From Bifidobacterium eulemuris (GTDB taxonomy: Bacteria > Actinomycetota > Actinomycetes > Actinomycetales > Bifidobacteriaceae): a stretch of DNA of 64,000 nucleotides. The stretch is from NCBI RefSeq assembly GCF_014898155.1, contig NZ_CP062938.1, positions 2,046,001 through 2,110,000 of the forward strand, written 5' to 3'. The notes beneath the pieces are model-generated. The model saw nothing but the letters and a program-made list of their open reading frames with translations, was not told the DNA's origin and did no database searches. Made by a program: the position numbers and the translations under genes. Below, one piece after another: positions 8,871 through 19,065 of the stretch (position 1 is the first letter of the stretch; every line of letters starts with the position of its first letter).

Positions 8871-9923
8871 CTATTGCGCGAATTCGTTGGTGGCGAGATC
8901 CTCGGCCTGCGGGGCCTGGGCGAGGGGGTCGCCGTCGGCGTCCGTATAGGTGCCGGCCTCGTATTGGAAGTCGAGATAGGCTTGGGCGTCGTCGAAGTTC
9001 ACGGTGCCGGGCAGCGACGTGGCGTCGCCGTCGGTCCAATAGGCGCCGTCGAGGATCTCCTGCATCGAAGCCTTGACGAGCGTTTCGTCGAGCTGCGCGG
9101 TGGAGGCGGCCTTCACCAGGATTTCGGCGGCCTCGTCCGGATGGGCGAGCGCGTAATCGTAGCCGCGCTTGGTCGCCTCGATGAACTTGCCCAGCGCCTC
9201 CTTGTTGCCGGCGTCGTCCAGCCAGGAGGATTTCACCGCGAAGCCGAGCTGGTCAGGATTGCCGGGCACACCCCAGTCGCCGGCCACGAAGCAGTTCAGC
9301 GCCGGGCCGTTGAGTTCGGACTCCACGTTCTCCCACGTGGCGTAGAACCCGCCGAAATCGCCCTGGCCCGAGGTGAGCGTTTCGAAGGTGCTGGTGCCGG
9401 CCGTGGCGGTTTCGAACTCACCGGTGCCGCCCGCGTTCTTGATCATCTGCTGGACGACAGCGGTCTGTTCGGCCGAGCCGAAACTCACGAAGGTTTTGCC
9501 GTCGAAATCCTTCGGCGAGGTGATGTCGGTGCGGGAGGCCAGCGCGCACCAGCGGGCCACCTGCTTCTGCGTCAGGTCGAACACGAACTTCAGATCGGAG
9601 CCCTGCGCGTTGAACGCCGCCACATTGCTTAACGTGGTGAAGCCGACGTTCGCCACGCCGTTCTCCACGCTGACCTCGGCGCCGGCCTGGGCGGTCGGCA
9701 GAATCGTCACATCCACGCCGGCCTCGTCGTAATAGCCCAGCTCCTGCGCCACATACAGGCCGATATGGTTCGTGTTCGGCGTCCAATCCAACATGAACGA
9801 CACGGAGTCCGTGGAGGAGTCGGCCGAACCGGCGGTGTCATCGCCGCCGCAAGCGGCAAGAGAGGCGATCAGGCAGGCGGCCCCAACCATGGCCGCGGCC
9901 TTGCGCAATTCCATCTTCTTCAT
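8871..9923 (-). CDS. ABC transporter substrate-binding lipoprotein, ThiY/THI5-like
   Basis: A 350-residue extracellular lipoprotein. The signal peptide ends in the lipobox SLAAC at residues 21-25, with lipidation expected on Cys25. The mature start, FMLDWTPNTNHIGLYVA, is the characteristic opening of the NMT1/THI5-like family, whose bacterial members bind pyrimidine precursors of thiamine such as formylaminopyrimidine. The length is normal. The likely substrate is a thiamine pyrimidine precursor, but this is family inference only; no TPP riboswitch was found upstream. The start has AAGGTG 6 bp upstream. The permease gene follows; no ATPase is in the cluster. Confidence 0.83.
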   Translation of the reverse strand: MKKMELRKAAAMVGAACLIASLAACGGDDTAGSADSSTDSVSFMLDWTPNTNHIGLYVAQELGYYDEAGVDVTILPTAQAGAEVSVENGVANVGFTTLSNVAAFNAQGSDLKFVFDLTQKQVARWCALASRTDITSPKDFDGKTFVSFGSAEQTAVVQQMIKNAGGTGEFETATAGTSTFETLTSGQGDFGGFYATWENVESELNGPALNCFVAGDWGVPGNPDQLGFAVKSSWLDDAGNKEALGKFIEATKRGYDYALAHPDEAAEILVKAASTAQLDETLVKASMQEILDGAYWTDGDATSLPGTVNFDDAQAYLDFQYEAGTYTDADGDPLAQAPQAEDLATNEFAQ

Positions 9924-10277
9924 CTATTCACCTTGCTTTCCGCGCGATCAAGCGCGATCCCAAGGTCTGAGGCGGAAGCGACGGGAAGGTGAGGAGCCCG
10001 CGCGCGCATCAGACCATCATGCGGCGGAACCTTCTGCGGGCGAATCGTATGCCGCAGCGGGCCGGACGCTACGCGTCCAACCGCCGTTCGCGGTCATTCC
10101 GTCCGGTACGGCCGGCCGATTCCCCACGGAACGTCGCCATGCGGCGACGGAGTTCCGCACCTGAATATCTACTGATGTGTGGCACGGCTGCTGCCACCAA
10201 CCGCGCGAACGCAACCCATTATAGGCAAGGCCCGGCCATTGGCTCGCGCGTCCGAACTACGGGGCACAATATGCCTT
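9924..10277. promoter_or_regulatory. Divergent intergenic region between the ThiY-like gene and gltX
   Basis: This 354-bp gap should contain two divergent promoters. The one clear structure is an inverted repeat, GGTCTGA at 9964 and TCAGACC ending at 10015, enclosing a GC-rich segment; on the minus strand it would lie in the leader of the lipoprotein mRNA. I looked for the TPP riboswitch consensus and did not find it. No convincing small gene is seen. Confidence 0.4.
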
Positions 10278-11798
10278 ATGAGTGAAGCTGAAAACACCAA
10301 ACCCGAACTGCCCGAGAACGTCCGCGTTCGATTCTGCCCCTCGCCGACCGGCACCCCGCATGTCGGCATGATCCGCACCGCCCTGTTCAACTGGGCCGAG
10401 GCGCGCGCCACCGGTGGCACCATGGTCTTCCGCATCGAAGACACCGACGCCGAACGCGACAGCGAGGACAGCTACAACCAGATCGTCGAATCCCTGCGCT
10501 GGCTGGGCATCGACTGGGACGAAGGCATCGACGTGGGCGGCCCGCACGGCCCCTACCGCCAGTCCCAGCGCTCCGACCTGTACAAGAGCGTCGCCGCCAA
10601 GCTGCTTGAGGCCGGCTACGCCTACGAATCCTTCTCCACCCCGGATGAGATCAAGGAGCGTAACCTCGCCGCCGGCCGCCCCGAAGCCTTCGGATACGAC
10701 GGCTACGACCGGAACCTGAGCGAGGAGCAGAAGGCCGCCTTCCGTGCCGAAGGCCGCCAGCCCGCGCTGCGTTTGCGCATGCCCGACGAGGACGTGGTGT
10801 TCGACGACCTGATCCGCGGCACCATCGAATTCAAGGCCGGCAGTGTGCCGGACTATGTGATCGTGCGGCCCAATGGTGACCCGCTGTACACGCTCACCAA
10901 TCCGGTGGACGACGCGCTGATGGAAATCAACGTCGTGCTGCGCGGCGAGGACCTGCTCAGCTCCACCCCGCGCCAGATCGTGCTCTACCGCTACCTCATG
11001 GAGCTCGGCATCGCCAAGCAGATGCCCGTGTTCGGCCACATGCCGTACGTGATGGGCCAGGGCAACAAGAAGCTCTCCAAGCGCGACCCCGAATCGAACC
11101 TGTTCAACCACCGCGACAACGGCTTCATCCGCGAGGGCCTGCTCAACTATCTGGCGCTGCTCGGCTGGTCGATCGCGCCCGACAACGACGTATTCTCCAT
11201 GGACGAGATGGTCGCGAAATTCGACGTGCGCGAAGTGAAGGCCAACCCGGCGCGCTTCGACATCGACAAGGCCATCGCGATCAACGCCGAGCATATCCGC
11301 ATGCTCGAGCCGGCCGACTTCCTCGCCCGTTCCGTGCCCTATCTGCATCGTGACGGCGTGGTGTCCGCCGAAACGTGGGACGCTCTCACCGACCGTGAAC
11401 GCGAGATCCTGACCGCCTCCGCCGAACTCGTGCAGCCGCGCGTGCGCCTGCTGGGCGAAGTGGCCGGCATGGTCGGCTCGCTGCTCAGCGAGGAGGGATA
11501 CATCGAGCCGGAGGATGACGCGCGCAAGACGCTTAAGGACTCCGCCGCCGACGTGCTCGACAAGGCCATCACCGCGCTCGAAGGCGCGGACGAGGCGAAC
11601 TGGAAGGCCGAGCCGCTGCACGAGCTGCTCAACGTGGCGCTGATCGACGAAGGCGGCTACAAGCCGCGCCTGGCCTTCGGCCCGGTGCGCGTGGCCGTGT
11701 CCGGACGCCGCGTGAGCCCGCCGCTGTTCGAATCCATGGAGATCCTGGGCAAGGAGCTCACCGTCGCGCGCCTGAAGGGACTGCGCGAGCATCTGTGA
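10278..11798 (+). CDS. gltX: Glutamate--tRNA ligase
   Basis: A 506-residue class I aminoacyl-tRNA synthetase that charges tRNA-Glu in the cytoplasm. The HIGH-type motif appears as [10 protein letters not shown] at residues 21-30 and the KMSKS-type motif as KLSKR near residue 265; the C-terminal half is the anticodon-binding helical domain. The chosen ATG at 10278 gives the normal N-terminus; an open frame continues 33 codons upstream but has no family content. No clear Shine-Dalgarno sequence is present, so the mRNA may be leaderless or short-leadered. It stands directly upstream of tRNA-Glu and tRNA-Gln genes, which fits a possible non-discriminating role. Confidence 0.95.
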   Translation: MSEAENTKPELPENVRVRFCPSPTGTPHVGMIRTALFNWAEARATGGTMVFRIEDTDAERDSEDSYNQIVESLRWLGIDWDEGIDVGGPHGPYRQSQRSDLYKSVAAKLLEAGYAYESFSTPDEIKERNLAAGRPEAFGYDGYDRNLSEEQKAAFRAEGRQPALRLRMPDEDVVFDDLIRGTIEFKAGSVPDYVIVRPNGDPLYTLTNPVDDALMEINVVLRGEDLLSSTPRQIVLYRYLMELGIAKQMPVFGHMPYVMGQGNKKLSKRDPESNLFNHRDNGFIREGLLNYLALLGWSIAPDNDVFSMDEMVAKFDVREVKANPARFDIDKAIAINAEHIRMLEPADFLARSVPYLHRDGVVSAETWDALTDREREILTASAELVQPRVRLLGEVAGMVGSLLSEEGYIEPEDDARKTLKDSAADVLDKAITALEGADEANWKAEPLHELLNVALIDEGGYKPRLAFGPVRVAVSGRRVSPPLFESMEILGKELTVARLKGLREHL

Positions 11799-11823
11799 CG
11801 AGCGGAGGCTCAGGGCGGTTCTT

Positions 11824-11850
11824 CAGGTGACAGCCCACTGGGCTGTCACC
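11824..11850 (+). terminator. Hairpin after gltX
   Basis: A perfect 12-bp stem, AGGTGACAGCCC with GGGCTGTCACCT, and a 3-nt loop, 25 bp after the gltX stop. There is no U-run. The TGACAGC/GCTGTCA core recurs in the hairpin after leuD at 21194-21218. A second nested hairpin follows at about 11854-11900, GTCGCGCGC with GCGCGCGAC around TCTTTCCC/GGGAAAGA. Confidence 0.7.
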
Positions 11851-11910
11851 TCCTTGCGTCGCGCGCTTATGTCTTTCCCGAAGGGAAAGACGGCGCGCGA
11901 CACGCCGGGC

Positions 11911-11939
11911 TTGCACTTGGGGTTGGAGTTGCGTATATT
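11911..11939 (+). promoter_or_regulatory. Sigma-70-type promoter for the tRNA genes
   Basis: A -35 box TTGCAC (11911-11916), a 17-bp spacer and a -10 box TATATT (11934-11939) lie about 50 bp before tRNA-Glu. This is the best canonical promoter in the window and fits strong tRNA transcription. Confidence 0.75.
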
Positions 11940-11990
11940 AATCACTCGTTGCGCGGCACACAGCCAAGCAGCACAGTGAAAACTGAATAC

Positions 11991-12063
11991 GCCCCCATCG
12001 TCTAGCGGCCTAGGACTACGCCCTCTCACGGCGCCAACACCGGTTCAAATCCGGTTGGGGGTA
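11991..12063 (+). tRNA. tRNA-Glu (anticodon CTC)
   Basis: The acceptor arms GCCCCCA and TGGGGGT pair with one G-T. The anticodon loop CTCTCAC has CTC at its centre, flanked by a GCC/GGC stem, and the T-arm reads CCGGTTCAAATCCGG. CCA is not encoded, as usual in actinobacteria. It decodes GAG, the preferred Glu codon at this GC content. Confidence 0.93.
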
Positions 12064-12102
12064 CGACGAAACAACTTCACAGAAGCTGTTCGCCATGCCA
12101 AT

Positions 12103-12174
12103 TGGGGTGTGGTGTAATTGGCAACACAGCTGATTCTGGTTCAGCCATTCTTGGTTCGAGTCCAGGCACCCCAG
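12103..12174 (+). tRNA. tRNA-Gln (anticodon CTG)
   Basis: The acceptor arms TGGGGTG and CACCCCA pair perfectly. The anticodon arm GCTGA-TTCTGGT-TCAGC carries CTG, and the T-arm contains GGTTCGAGTCC. The opening unpaired-type T and the short D-arm are usual for tRNA-Gln. It lies 39 bp after tRNA-Glu and is probably in the same transcript. Confidence 0.93.
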
Positions 12175-12180
12175 CGAATG

Positions 12181-12211
12181 AATCCCTACGGCGGATGCCG
12201 CAGGGATTTTT
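12181..12211 (+). terminator. Terminator after the tRNA pair
   Basis: The hairpin AATCCCTACGGC / GCCGCAGGGATT with a short GGAT loop is followed by a run of T, 7 bp after tRNA-Gln. It also lies just past the end of nrdF on the other strand. Confidence 0.85.
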
Positions 12212-12236
12212 CATATCCTCCGCAGATCAGCCCGGC

Positions 12237-13268
<1,032 letters not shown>

Positions 13269-16139
13269 TCACAGCATGCAGCTGACGCACCCGGCGGTTT
13301 CGGTGCCGGCGAGCGCCTGCTGGCGGATGCGGATGTAGTACAGGGTTTTGATGCCCTTGCGCCAGGCGTAGATCTGCGCCTGGTTGATGTCGCGCGTGGT
13401 GGCGGTGTCGGGGAAGAACAGCGTCAGGCTCAGCCCCTGGTCCACATGGCGCGTGGCGGCGGCGTAGACGTCGATGATCTTCTTCCAGCCGATCTCGTAG
13501 GCGTCCTGGAAATACTCGAGGTTGTCGTTGGTCATGAACGCCGCCGGATAGTAGACGCGGCCGATTTTGCCTTCCTTGCGGATCTCGATTTTCGAGGCGA
13601 TCGGGTGGATGGAGCTGGTGGCGCCGTTGATGTACGAGATGGAGCCGGTCGGCGGCACGGCCTGCAGGTTCTGGTTGTATAGGCCGTCCCTCAGTACGTC
13701 GCGCTGCAGCGCCCGCCAATCGTCCGCGGTGGGAATCGCCACCCCGCAGCGCTCGAACAGCGTGCGCACGCGCTCGGTCGCCGGTTCGAGCGGCTGGGTG
13801 CCGTCGATATAGCGGTCGAAATAGTTCCCCTCGCCGGCGGGCCGCGCGTAGGCCGATTCGCCGAAACGCGCGAACGGTCGGCCATGCTCGACGGCCAGCA
13901 GGTGGGAGGTGCGGTAGGCGTGGTAGGCGACGGTCATGAAGTACATATCCGTGAAGTCGATGGATTCCTCGCTGCCATAGTGGATGCCCTCACGCGCGAG
14001 GAAGCCATGCAGGTTCATCTGCCCCAGGCCGATGGCATGACCCTCCTCGTTGGCGCGGCGGATCGAAGGCACACAGTCGATGCTGGTGCGTTCGGCCACC
14101 GCGGTCAGCGCGCGGATCGCGGTTTCGACCGTGGCGGCCAGATCGCCGTCCATCGCGTGGGCGATGTTGAGCGAGCCGAGATTGCAGGACACGTCGCGTC
14201 CGACATGCGCGTAGGAGAGGTCCTCATGGTAGGCGCTGGGCTCCTGCACCTGCAGGATCTCCGAGCACAGGTTCGACATCGTCACGCGCCCGGCGATCGG
14301 ATTGGCGCGGTTCACCGTGTCTTCGAACATGAGATAGGGGTAGCCGGATTCGAATTGCAGCTCGGCCAGCGTGGTGAAGAACTTGCGCGCGTCGATATAG
14401 GTTTTGCGGATGCGTTCGTCGGCCACCATCTCGTCGTAGCGCTCGCTCACCGAAATGTCGGCGAAGGGCAGGCCGTACACGCGCTCCACGTCGTAGGGAC
14501 TGAACAGAGCCATCGGTTGCTTGCGTTTGGCTAATTCGAAGGTCACGTCGGGAACCACCACGCCCAAGGCCAGCGTTTTGATGCGGATCTTCTCGTCCGC
14601 GTTCTCCCGCTTGGTGTCGAGGAAGCGCAGAATGTCGGGGTGGTGCGCGTTGAGGTACACGGCGCCCGCGCCCTGCCTGGCGCCCAGCTGGTTGGCGTAG
14701 GAGAACGAGTCCTCCAGCAGCTTCATCACCGGCACCACGCCCGAGGACTGGTGTTCGATGTGTTTGATCGGAGCGTCCAATTCGCGCAGGTTGCTCAGCA
14801 GCAGCGCCACGCCGCCGCCGCGTTTGCTCAGCTGCAGGGCCGCGTTGATGCCGCGCGAAATCGACTCCATATTATCTTCGATGCGCACCAGGAAGCAGCT
14901 GACCGCCTCGCCGCGCTGCGCCTTGCCCAGATTGAGGAAGGTCGGCGTCGCCGGCTGGAAGCGCCGCGCGATGATCTCCTCGAAGAACTCCGTGGCACGC
15001 TTTTCGTCGCCGCCGGCCAAGGCCAGGGCGACCGCGGCCGCGCGCTGGGGGAAATCTTCGAGATATTGCGTGCCGTCGAAGGTTTTCAGCGCATAGGAAG
15101 TGGCGAATTTGAACGCGCCGAGGAAGGTGTCGAATTCGAATCCGCAGGATTCGACGCGCGCGTAGAAGCGGTCGAGGAAGTCGGGGGAGTAGGCGCGGAA
15201 CACGTCGGCTTCGTAATAGCCGTGGCCGATCAGATAGTCGAGGCGTTCGGCCGTGGAGACGAAGCGCATGGTGTTGGCGGCGACGTGGCCGGTGACGTAG
15301 GCGCGCTCGGCCTGCTTGTCTTTGTCGAATTGGATGCGGCCGTCGGCGTCGTAGAGGCCCAGCATCGCGTTCAGCGCGTGGGGGTCGCGCGTCGGGTCGC
15401 CGGCTTCGCCTGGGGTGTTCGGAGCGACGGCTTTTTTGGGGGATCGGGACGGATTGTGGTGGGCGATGGGCATCATAATGGCTCCGGGAGATGTGGTGGA
15501 GATGACGGATGTGGCGGATGGTGTGGATAGGTCGGATGGTGATGGCGCGGACGCCAAGGATTGGGTGGATTGCGTGGGTTGGACGGATTGCGCGGATCGG
15601 GCTGGTCGGGTGGATTGCGCGGATGCGTCGGGCGCGACATCCGCCGTCGGGACTTCGCGGAAGAAGCGGACAAGCCCCGTCCGCATCGCCTGTTCGTCCG
15701 AGGGCGTGCCCATCAGTTCGAAACGGAAGAGAAACGGCACATGGTATCGGTCGGCGATCAGGTCGCCCGCCATGCCGTACGCCTCGCCGAAATTCGTGTT
15801 GCCGGCCGCGATGACCCCGATCAGCAGACGCGCGTGTTCCGGCTGGCCGAGGAAGCGGCGCACCTGCGGCGGCACGGCTTTATCGATGTCGCCGCCGCCG
15901 TAGGTCGGCACCACCAGCACATACGGGACGTCCACACGCAGTGGAGCGTCGGCGGCGCGCAGCGGGATGCGGCGTGTGGTGATGCCGAGGTCCTCAAGCC
16001 GGCAGCGTTCCATGAATCGCGCGGTGTTCTCGGAGGCCGAGGAGAAATACACCACCATGCCGATGGAGGCGCGCGGCGAATCGGACTGGGGCGGCTCGGC
16101 CGGTTGGGTGCGGCTCGTCGATCGGGTGTCGTCGTCCAT
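13269..16139 (-). CDS. nrdE: NrdI-NrdE fusion: flavodoxin plus class Ib reductase alpha subunit
   Basis: One uninterrupted frame of 956 residues. Residues about 25-165 are NrdI, the FMN protein that activates the NrdF metal site: [23 protein letters not shown] and [16 protein letters not shown] are its flavin-binding segments. Residues about 166-235 are a Ser/Thr/Gln/Pro linker with imperfect short repeats. The rest is a complete NrdE of about 720 residues, with [27 protein letters not shown] and the C-terminal redox pair in CVSCML that NrdH reduces. NrdI and NrdE are normally separate genes. An in-frame ATGATG at 15476 with CCGGAG upstream could yield a free 735-residue NrdE. The start codon lies one base after the nrdH stop. 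Confidence 0.9.
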   Translation of the reverse strand: MDDDTRSTSRTQPAEPPQSDSPRASIGMVVYFSSASENTARFMERCRLEDLGITTRRIPLRAADAPLRVDVPYVLVVPTYGGGDIDKAVPPQVRRFLGQPEHARLLIGVIAAGNTNFGEAYGMAGDLIADRYHVPFLFRFELMGTPSDEQAMRTGLVRFFREVPTADVAPDASAQSTRPARSAQSVQPTQSTQSLASAPSPSDLSTPSATSVISTTSPGAIMMPIAHHNPSRSPKKAVAPNTPGEAGDPTRDPHALNAMLGLYDADGRIQFDKDKQAERAYVTGHVAANTMRFVSTAERLDYLIGHGYYEADVFRAYSPDFLDRFYARVESCGFEFDTFLGAFKFATSYALKTFDGTQYLEDFPQRAAAVALALAGGDEKRATEFFEEIIARRFQPATPTFLNLGKAQRGEAVSCFLVRIEDNMESISRGINAALQLSKRGGGVALLLSNLRELDAPIKHIEHQSSGVVPVMKLLEDSFSYANQLGARQGAGAVYLNAHHPDILRFLDTKRENADEKIRIKTLALGVVVPDVTFELAKRKQPMALFSPYDVERVYGLPFADISVSERYDEMVADERIRKTYIDARKFFTTLAELQFESGYPYLMFEDTVNRANPIAGRVTMSNLCSEILQVQEPSAYHEDLSYAHVGRDVSCNLGSLNIAHAMDGDLAATVETAIRALTAVAERTSIDCVPSIRRANEEGHAIGLGQMNLHGFLAREGIHYGSEESIDFTDMYFMTVAYHAYRTSHLLAVEHGRPFARFGESAYARPAGEGNYFDRYIDGTQPLEPATERVRTLFERCGVAIPTADDWRALQRDVLRDGLYNQNLQAVPPTGSISYINGATSSIHPIASKIEIRKEGKIGRVYYPAAFMTNDNLEYFQDAYEIGWKKIIDVYAAATRHVDQGLSLTLFFPDTATTRDINQAQIYAWRKGIKTLYYIRIRQQALAGTETAGCVSCML

Positions 16140-16140
16140 A

Positions 16141-16401
16141 TCAGATCGTCGCCGGTTCGCGCCGGTTCGCGCCTGCGGTGGCGGCGAGCTGTTTGATCTT
16201 GTCCGGGCGGTAGCCGCTCCAGATGTCGTTGTCGGCGAGCACCACCGGAACCTGCATGAAGCCGGCGGTGCGCAGGAGTTCGGCGGCCTGGGCGTCCTGC
16301 GTCACGTCGACGACGGCGAACGGCACTCCCAAGGCGGTGAGCTGCCGTTTTGTGGCGTCGCATTGCGGGCAGGAGGGTTTGGAATACACGGTGACGGCCA
16401 T
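16141..16401 (-). CDS. nrdH: Glutaredoxin-like redoxin NrdH
   Basis: An 86-residue electron donor for the class Ib reductase. The redox motif CPQC is at residues 11-14 in [15 protein letters not shown], followed by the family's VDVTQDAQA and WSGYRPDKI segments. NrdH is reduced by thioredoxin reductase and then reduces the NrdE C-terminal cysteines. The ATG at 16401 has AAAGGA upstream; longer open frame upstream crosses the NrdR sites and is not coding. It is the first gene of the operon; its TGA is followed after one base by the ATG of the NrdI-NrdE gene, indicating translational coupling. Confidence 0.95.
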   Translation of the reverse strand: MAVTVYSKPSCPQCDATKRQLTALGVPFAVVDVTQDAQAAELLRTAGFMQVPVVLADNDIWSGYRPDKIKQLAATAGANRREPATI

Positions 16402-16479
16402 GGGCGGTCCTTTCGATGACGATGCCATGCGGCATGGGTGACGGATGTTCAGACTACCGATGCCGTATGCGACCCGCCG

Positions 16480-16527
16480 GCACAATATCTGGTGACGAAT
16501 CTCACATGCATGCACTACATATAGTGA
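16480..16527. promoter_or_regulatory. Tandem NrdR-box-like operators
   Basis: Two imperfect palindromes, GCACAATATCTGGTGA (16480-16495) and GCACTACATATAGTGA (16512-16527), both resemble the NrdR consensus ACACWATATATWGTGT. Their starts are 32 bp apart, three helical turns, the spacing typical for cooperative NrdR binding. They lie upstream of nrdH. NrdR itself is not in this window. Confidence 0.82.
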
Positions 16528-16639
16528 TTTCACGCTTTTAGAGGTGATGTGATGCAGATGACATGTCGGCGTTTGGCGTGTGTCGCGCGCGGGGGCGGCG
16601 GAATCGCGTATCGGTCCGCTCTGCATTAAGGTGGAGCCT

Positions 16640-17977
16640 ATGACGGAATCACAGCGCGCGCCCGAAGGCCTATCGTCCAAGCCTCGCATCAAGCCCGCCG
16701 ACGCAGGCGACACCCGGCCGGTGTCGGTGTCGGCGCGGCTGGGGCGGCTGCAATTCCACAATTCCGGCAAATTCCGCGTTCTGCAGATCTCCGACATTCA
16801 AGACGGGCCGAAGGTCGCCAAAGACACCATCGCGCTGATCGAAGCCTCGCTCGACACCGTGCGTCCCGATCTGGTGATTTTCACCGGCAACCAGATCGCC
16901 GGCTATGATTCCGCCTTCGCCGAAACCTTTCGCAAGCGTCGGTGGAGCGGCGTGCGTGCCGATGCCGACGGCTCGAACAGTGCGAACGGCTCGAACGGCT
17001 CGGGTGGGGAGGGCGGTCCGGATGAGGCTGCGTTGGATCGCACGCGCGATCTGGTCCGCGGCGCCGTGGCGCAATTCCTAGAACCGTTGGTCTCGCGCGG
17101 TGTGCCTTTCGCCGTGACCTACGGCAACCATGACTTCCAATGCGGTCTCGACAACACCGAACTCGACGCCATCTACCGCGAATTCCCCGGTTGTCTGAAC
17201 GCGCCGCCCTCACCTGACCATCTCATGCCCGAACAAACCGTGCATACGTGCGCGCCTGGCACCCTCGCCCTGCCCGTGGCCGGCATCGAGCGCGCCGGCA
17301 ACGTGCTCGGCGTGGTATTGGTCGATTCCGGCGACTACGTGCACGGCGGCGGATTCGCCTCGCCTTCGGACGAGGCGTTGGCGTTCCTACGCGACGTGCC
17401 GGCGAAAATAGGCGCGCCCTCGCTGGTGTTCCAGCATATGCCGCTGCCGCAGTACTACGACGTGCTCACTGAAGTGCCCTCCACGGCCGCTTTCGCCATG
17501 CAGGGGTATCGCACGCACGATTACGCCTATTTCGTGCTGGATGAGACGAAGACGCAGCCCGGCGGCTATCTTGGCGAGGGCGTGAGCTGTCCGGATGCGG
17601 ATTGCGGCGAATTCGACATCCTGCGCGGCGGCCACGGCGGTTTCATCGGCGTCTCCGCCGCGCATGACCACCGCAATGGATTTGTGGGCGAGTTGGATGG
17701 GCTGCTGCTCATCGCCACGCCGACCTGCGGATTCGACACCTATGGGCCGGCACCGGCGAAACGCGCCACCCGACTAATCGAATTCGACATCCGCCACCCA
17801 TACCAGCCGCGCACGCAGTTGCTGGAATTCGGGGAGATCGTCGGCAAGCCCAGTTCGAAGAAGACCTACACCTACGCATTGAATCAAAAGCCCCCGCAGG
17901 ATGGTGAGGGCGACGATCTGCTGCGCAAACCCAGCCTGTGGCGTCGTGTGACCGCATGGCTGGCGCGTCGCGGCTGA
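16640..17977 (+). CDS. Calcineurin-like metallophosphoesterase with altered metal motifs
   Basis: A 445-residue predicted cytoplasmic phosphoesterase. The segments line up with the calcineurin-like family: FRVLQISDIQDG (residues 46-56, normally DxH), LVIFTGNQIAG (79-88, normally GD), TYGNHDF (about 160-165), FQHMPL, and AAHDHRNGF near the C-terminal half. Thus the first His is Gln and the second-motif Asp is Asn, while GNHD, QHMP and HDH are kept. Related Dcr2-type phosphatases show a similar layout. A Gly/Ser/Asn-rich insert lies near residue 115. AAGGTGGAG precedes the ATG. The substrate is unknown. It ends 3 bp before the convergent IclR gene. Confidence 0.8.
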   Translation: MTESQRAPEGLSSKPRIKPADAGDTRPVSVSARLGRLQFHNSGKFRVLQISDIQDGPKVAKDTIALIEASLDTVRPDLVIFTGNQIAGYDSAFAETFRKRRWSGVRADADGSNSANGSNGSGGEGGPDEAALDRTRDLVRGAVAQFLEPLVSRGVPFAVTYGNHDFQCGLDNTELDAIYREFPGCLNAPPSPDHLMPEQTVHTCAPGTLALPVAGIERAGNVLGVVLVDSGDYVHGGGFASPSDEALAFLRDVPAKIGAPSLVFQHMPLPQYYDVLTEVPSTAAFAMQGYRTHDYAYFVLDETKTQPGGYLGEGVSCPDADCGEFDILRGGHGGFIGVSAAHDHRNGFVGELDGLLLIATPTCGFDTYGPAPAKRATRLIEFDIRHPYQPRTQLLEFGEIVGKPSSKKTYTYALNQKPPQDGEGDDLLRKPSLWRRVTAWLARRG

Positions 17978-17980
17978 CGT

Positions 17981-18805
17981 TTAGCGGCCGGATGAGGCCT
18001 TGATCAGCGCGTCGGTCAGGTATTTGCCGGCGGCCATCACCAGCGGCGCGTAGCGGCGGCCGGGTGAGGTGGACATGCGTCCGGTGGGGCCGGAGATGGA
18101 GATCGCGGCGATCACCTGGCCGGAGGCGTTGCGGATTGGCGCGGAGATCGAACACACGCCCTCTTCGCGTTCGTTGATTGACTCGGCCCATCCGCGCTTG
18201 CGCACCTGGGTGAGTTTCGCGGCTGTGAATTTCGCGCGGCGCAATCCCTGATGCAGGCGTTCGGAATCCTCCCATGCCAGAAGGATCTGGGCGGCGGAGC
18301 CGGCCTCCATCGACAGCATCGCGCCGACGGGGATGGAGTCGCGCAGGCCCGAGGCGCGTTCCACGGCGGCGATGCACACGCGCTGGTCACCCTGGCGGCG
18401 GTAGATCTGCGCGGATTCGCCGGTGCGGTCGAGCAGCGTCTGCAGAATCGGGCCGGCCGCGGTGAGCAGACGGTCCTCGCCGGCGGCGGCGGCCAGTTCC
18501 GCGAAGCGCGATCCGAGTACGAAGCGTCCGTGCTGGTCGCGCAGCACGAAGCGATGGCGTTCGAGCGCGATGGCCAATCGATGCGCGGTGGGGCGTGCGA
18601 GCCCGGTGGCCGCGACCATCTGTCCGAGGGTGGACGGTCCCGACTCGAGCGCGTCGAGGATTTTCACGGTTTTGTCAAGCACGCCGACGCCGGAATGGAT
18701 CTCGCCATCGTCCTCGGGGGACGATGGGGTGGGAGCATCGGTGGCGGGAAGTGTGTCATCAAGCGGCATATCGTCCGTATTCTCAAGTTCGGTGGGAGAA
18801 GTCAT
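17981..18805 (-). CDS. IclR-family regulator, LtbR/NdgR-like
   Basis: A 274-residue transcription factor. An acidic Thr/Pro-rich tail of about 38 residues precedes the winged helix (VGVLDKTVKILDALE through the recognition helix LARPTAHRLAIAL), followed by the IclR ligand-binding domain that ends ISISGPTGRM. It is transcribed away from leuCD. In corynebacteria and streptomycetes the IclR protein in this position, LtbR/NdgR, represses leuCD and its own gene, so the same role is likely here. The assignment rests on gene order and family; the ligand is unknown. The ATG abuts the divergent promoter region. Confidence 0.85.
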   Translation of the reverse strand: MTSPTELENTDDMPLDDTLPATDAPTPSSPEDDGEIHSGVGVLDKTVKILDALESGPSTLGQMVAATGLARPTAHRLAIALERHRFVLRDQHGRFVLGSRFAELAAAAGEDRLLTAAGPILQTLLDRTGESAQIYRRQGDQRVCIAAVERASGLRDSIPVGAMLSMEAGSAAQILLAWEDSERLHQGLRRAKFTAAKLTQVRKRGWAESINEREEGVCSISAPIRNASGQVIAAISISGPTGRMSTSPGRRYAPLVMAAGKYLTDALIKASSGR

Positions 18806-18824
18806 AATCGACGATTATGCCATC

Positions 18825-18835
18825 TCACATTGTGA
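18825..18835. promoter_or_regulatory. Candidate operator in the regulator-leuC promoter region
   Basis: A perfect 11-bp palindrome, TCACATTGTGA, is centred 25 bp upstream of the IclR-family start codon. Related half-words GTGAGA recur nearby at the GGTGAGAATCC and GGTGAGATTTC stretches before leuC. It is a candidate binding site for the regulator; no consensus was available to test it. Confidence 0.4.
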
Positions 18836-19065
18836 AATACCAAATCGTGCAGATGTCCACAGGGTGAGAATCCAACGTCTGAGATGCCGTCATGGTGGCC
18901 TTGAGTGGATGAAACGGTGAGATTTCAACGAAACGGTGTGATGCGCGCCAATGCTATCTCATATACCGGCCCCGGCATGAAGTTTCCGGTTCGGCCCAAT
19001 ACGCTGGTTACCACGAACAAGGCGTGAGCACAAGACCTCGCGCGAGAAATCGAGGAGGAACCCGT

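Noticed and set aside
9924..10015. A possible TPP riboswitch before the ThiY-like gene
   Set aside because: The CUGAGA and ACCUGAUC-type conserved words are missing on the minus strand; only a simple inverted repeat is visible.
18940..19026. A 28-codon frame upstream of leuC as a leader peptide for leucine attenuation
   Set aside because: It contains only one leucine codon and is not followed by alternative hairpins of an attenuator.
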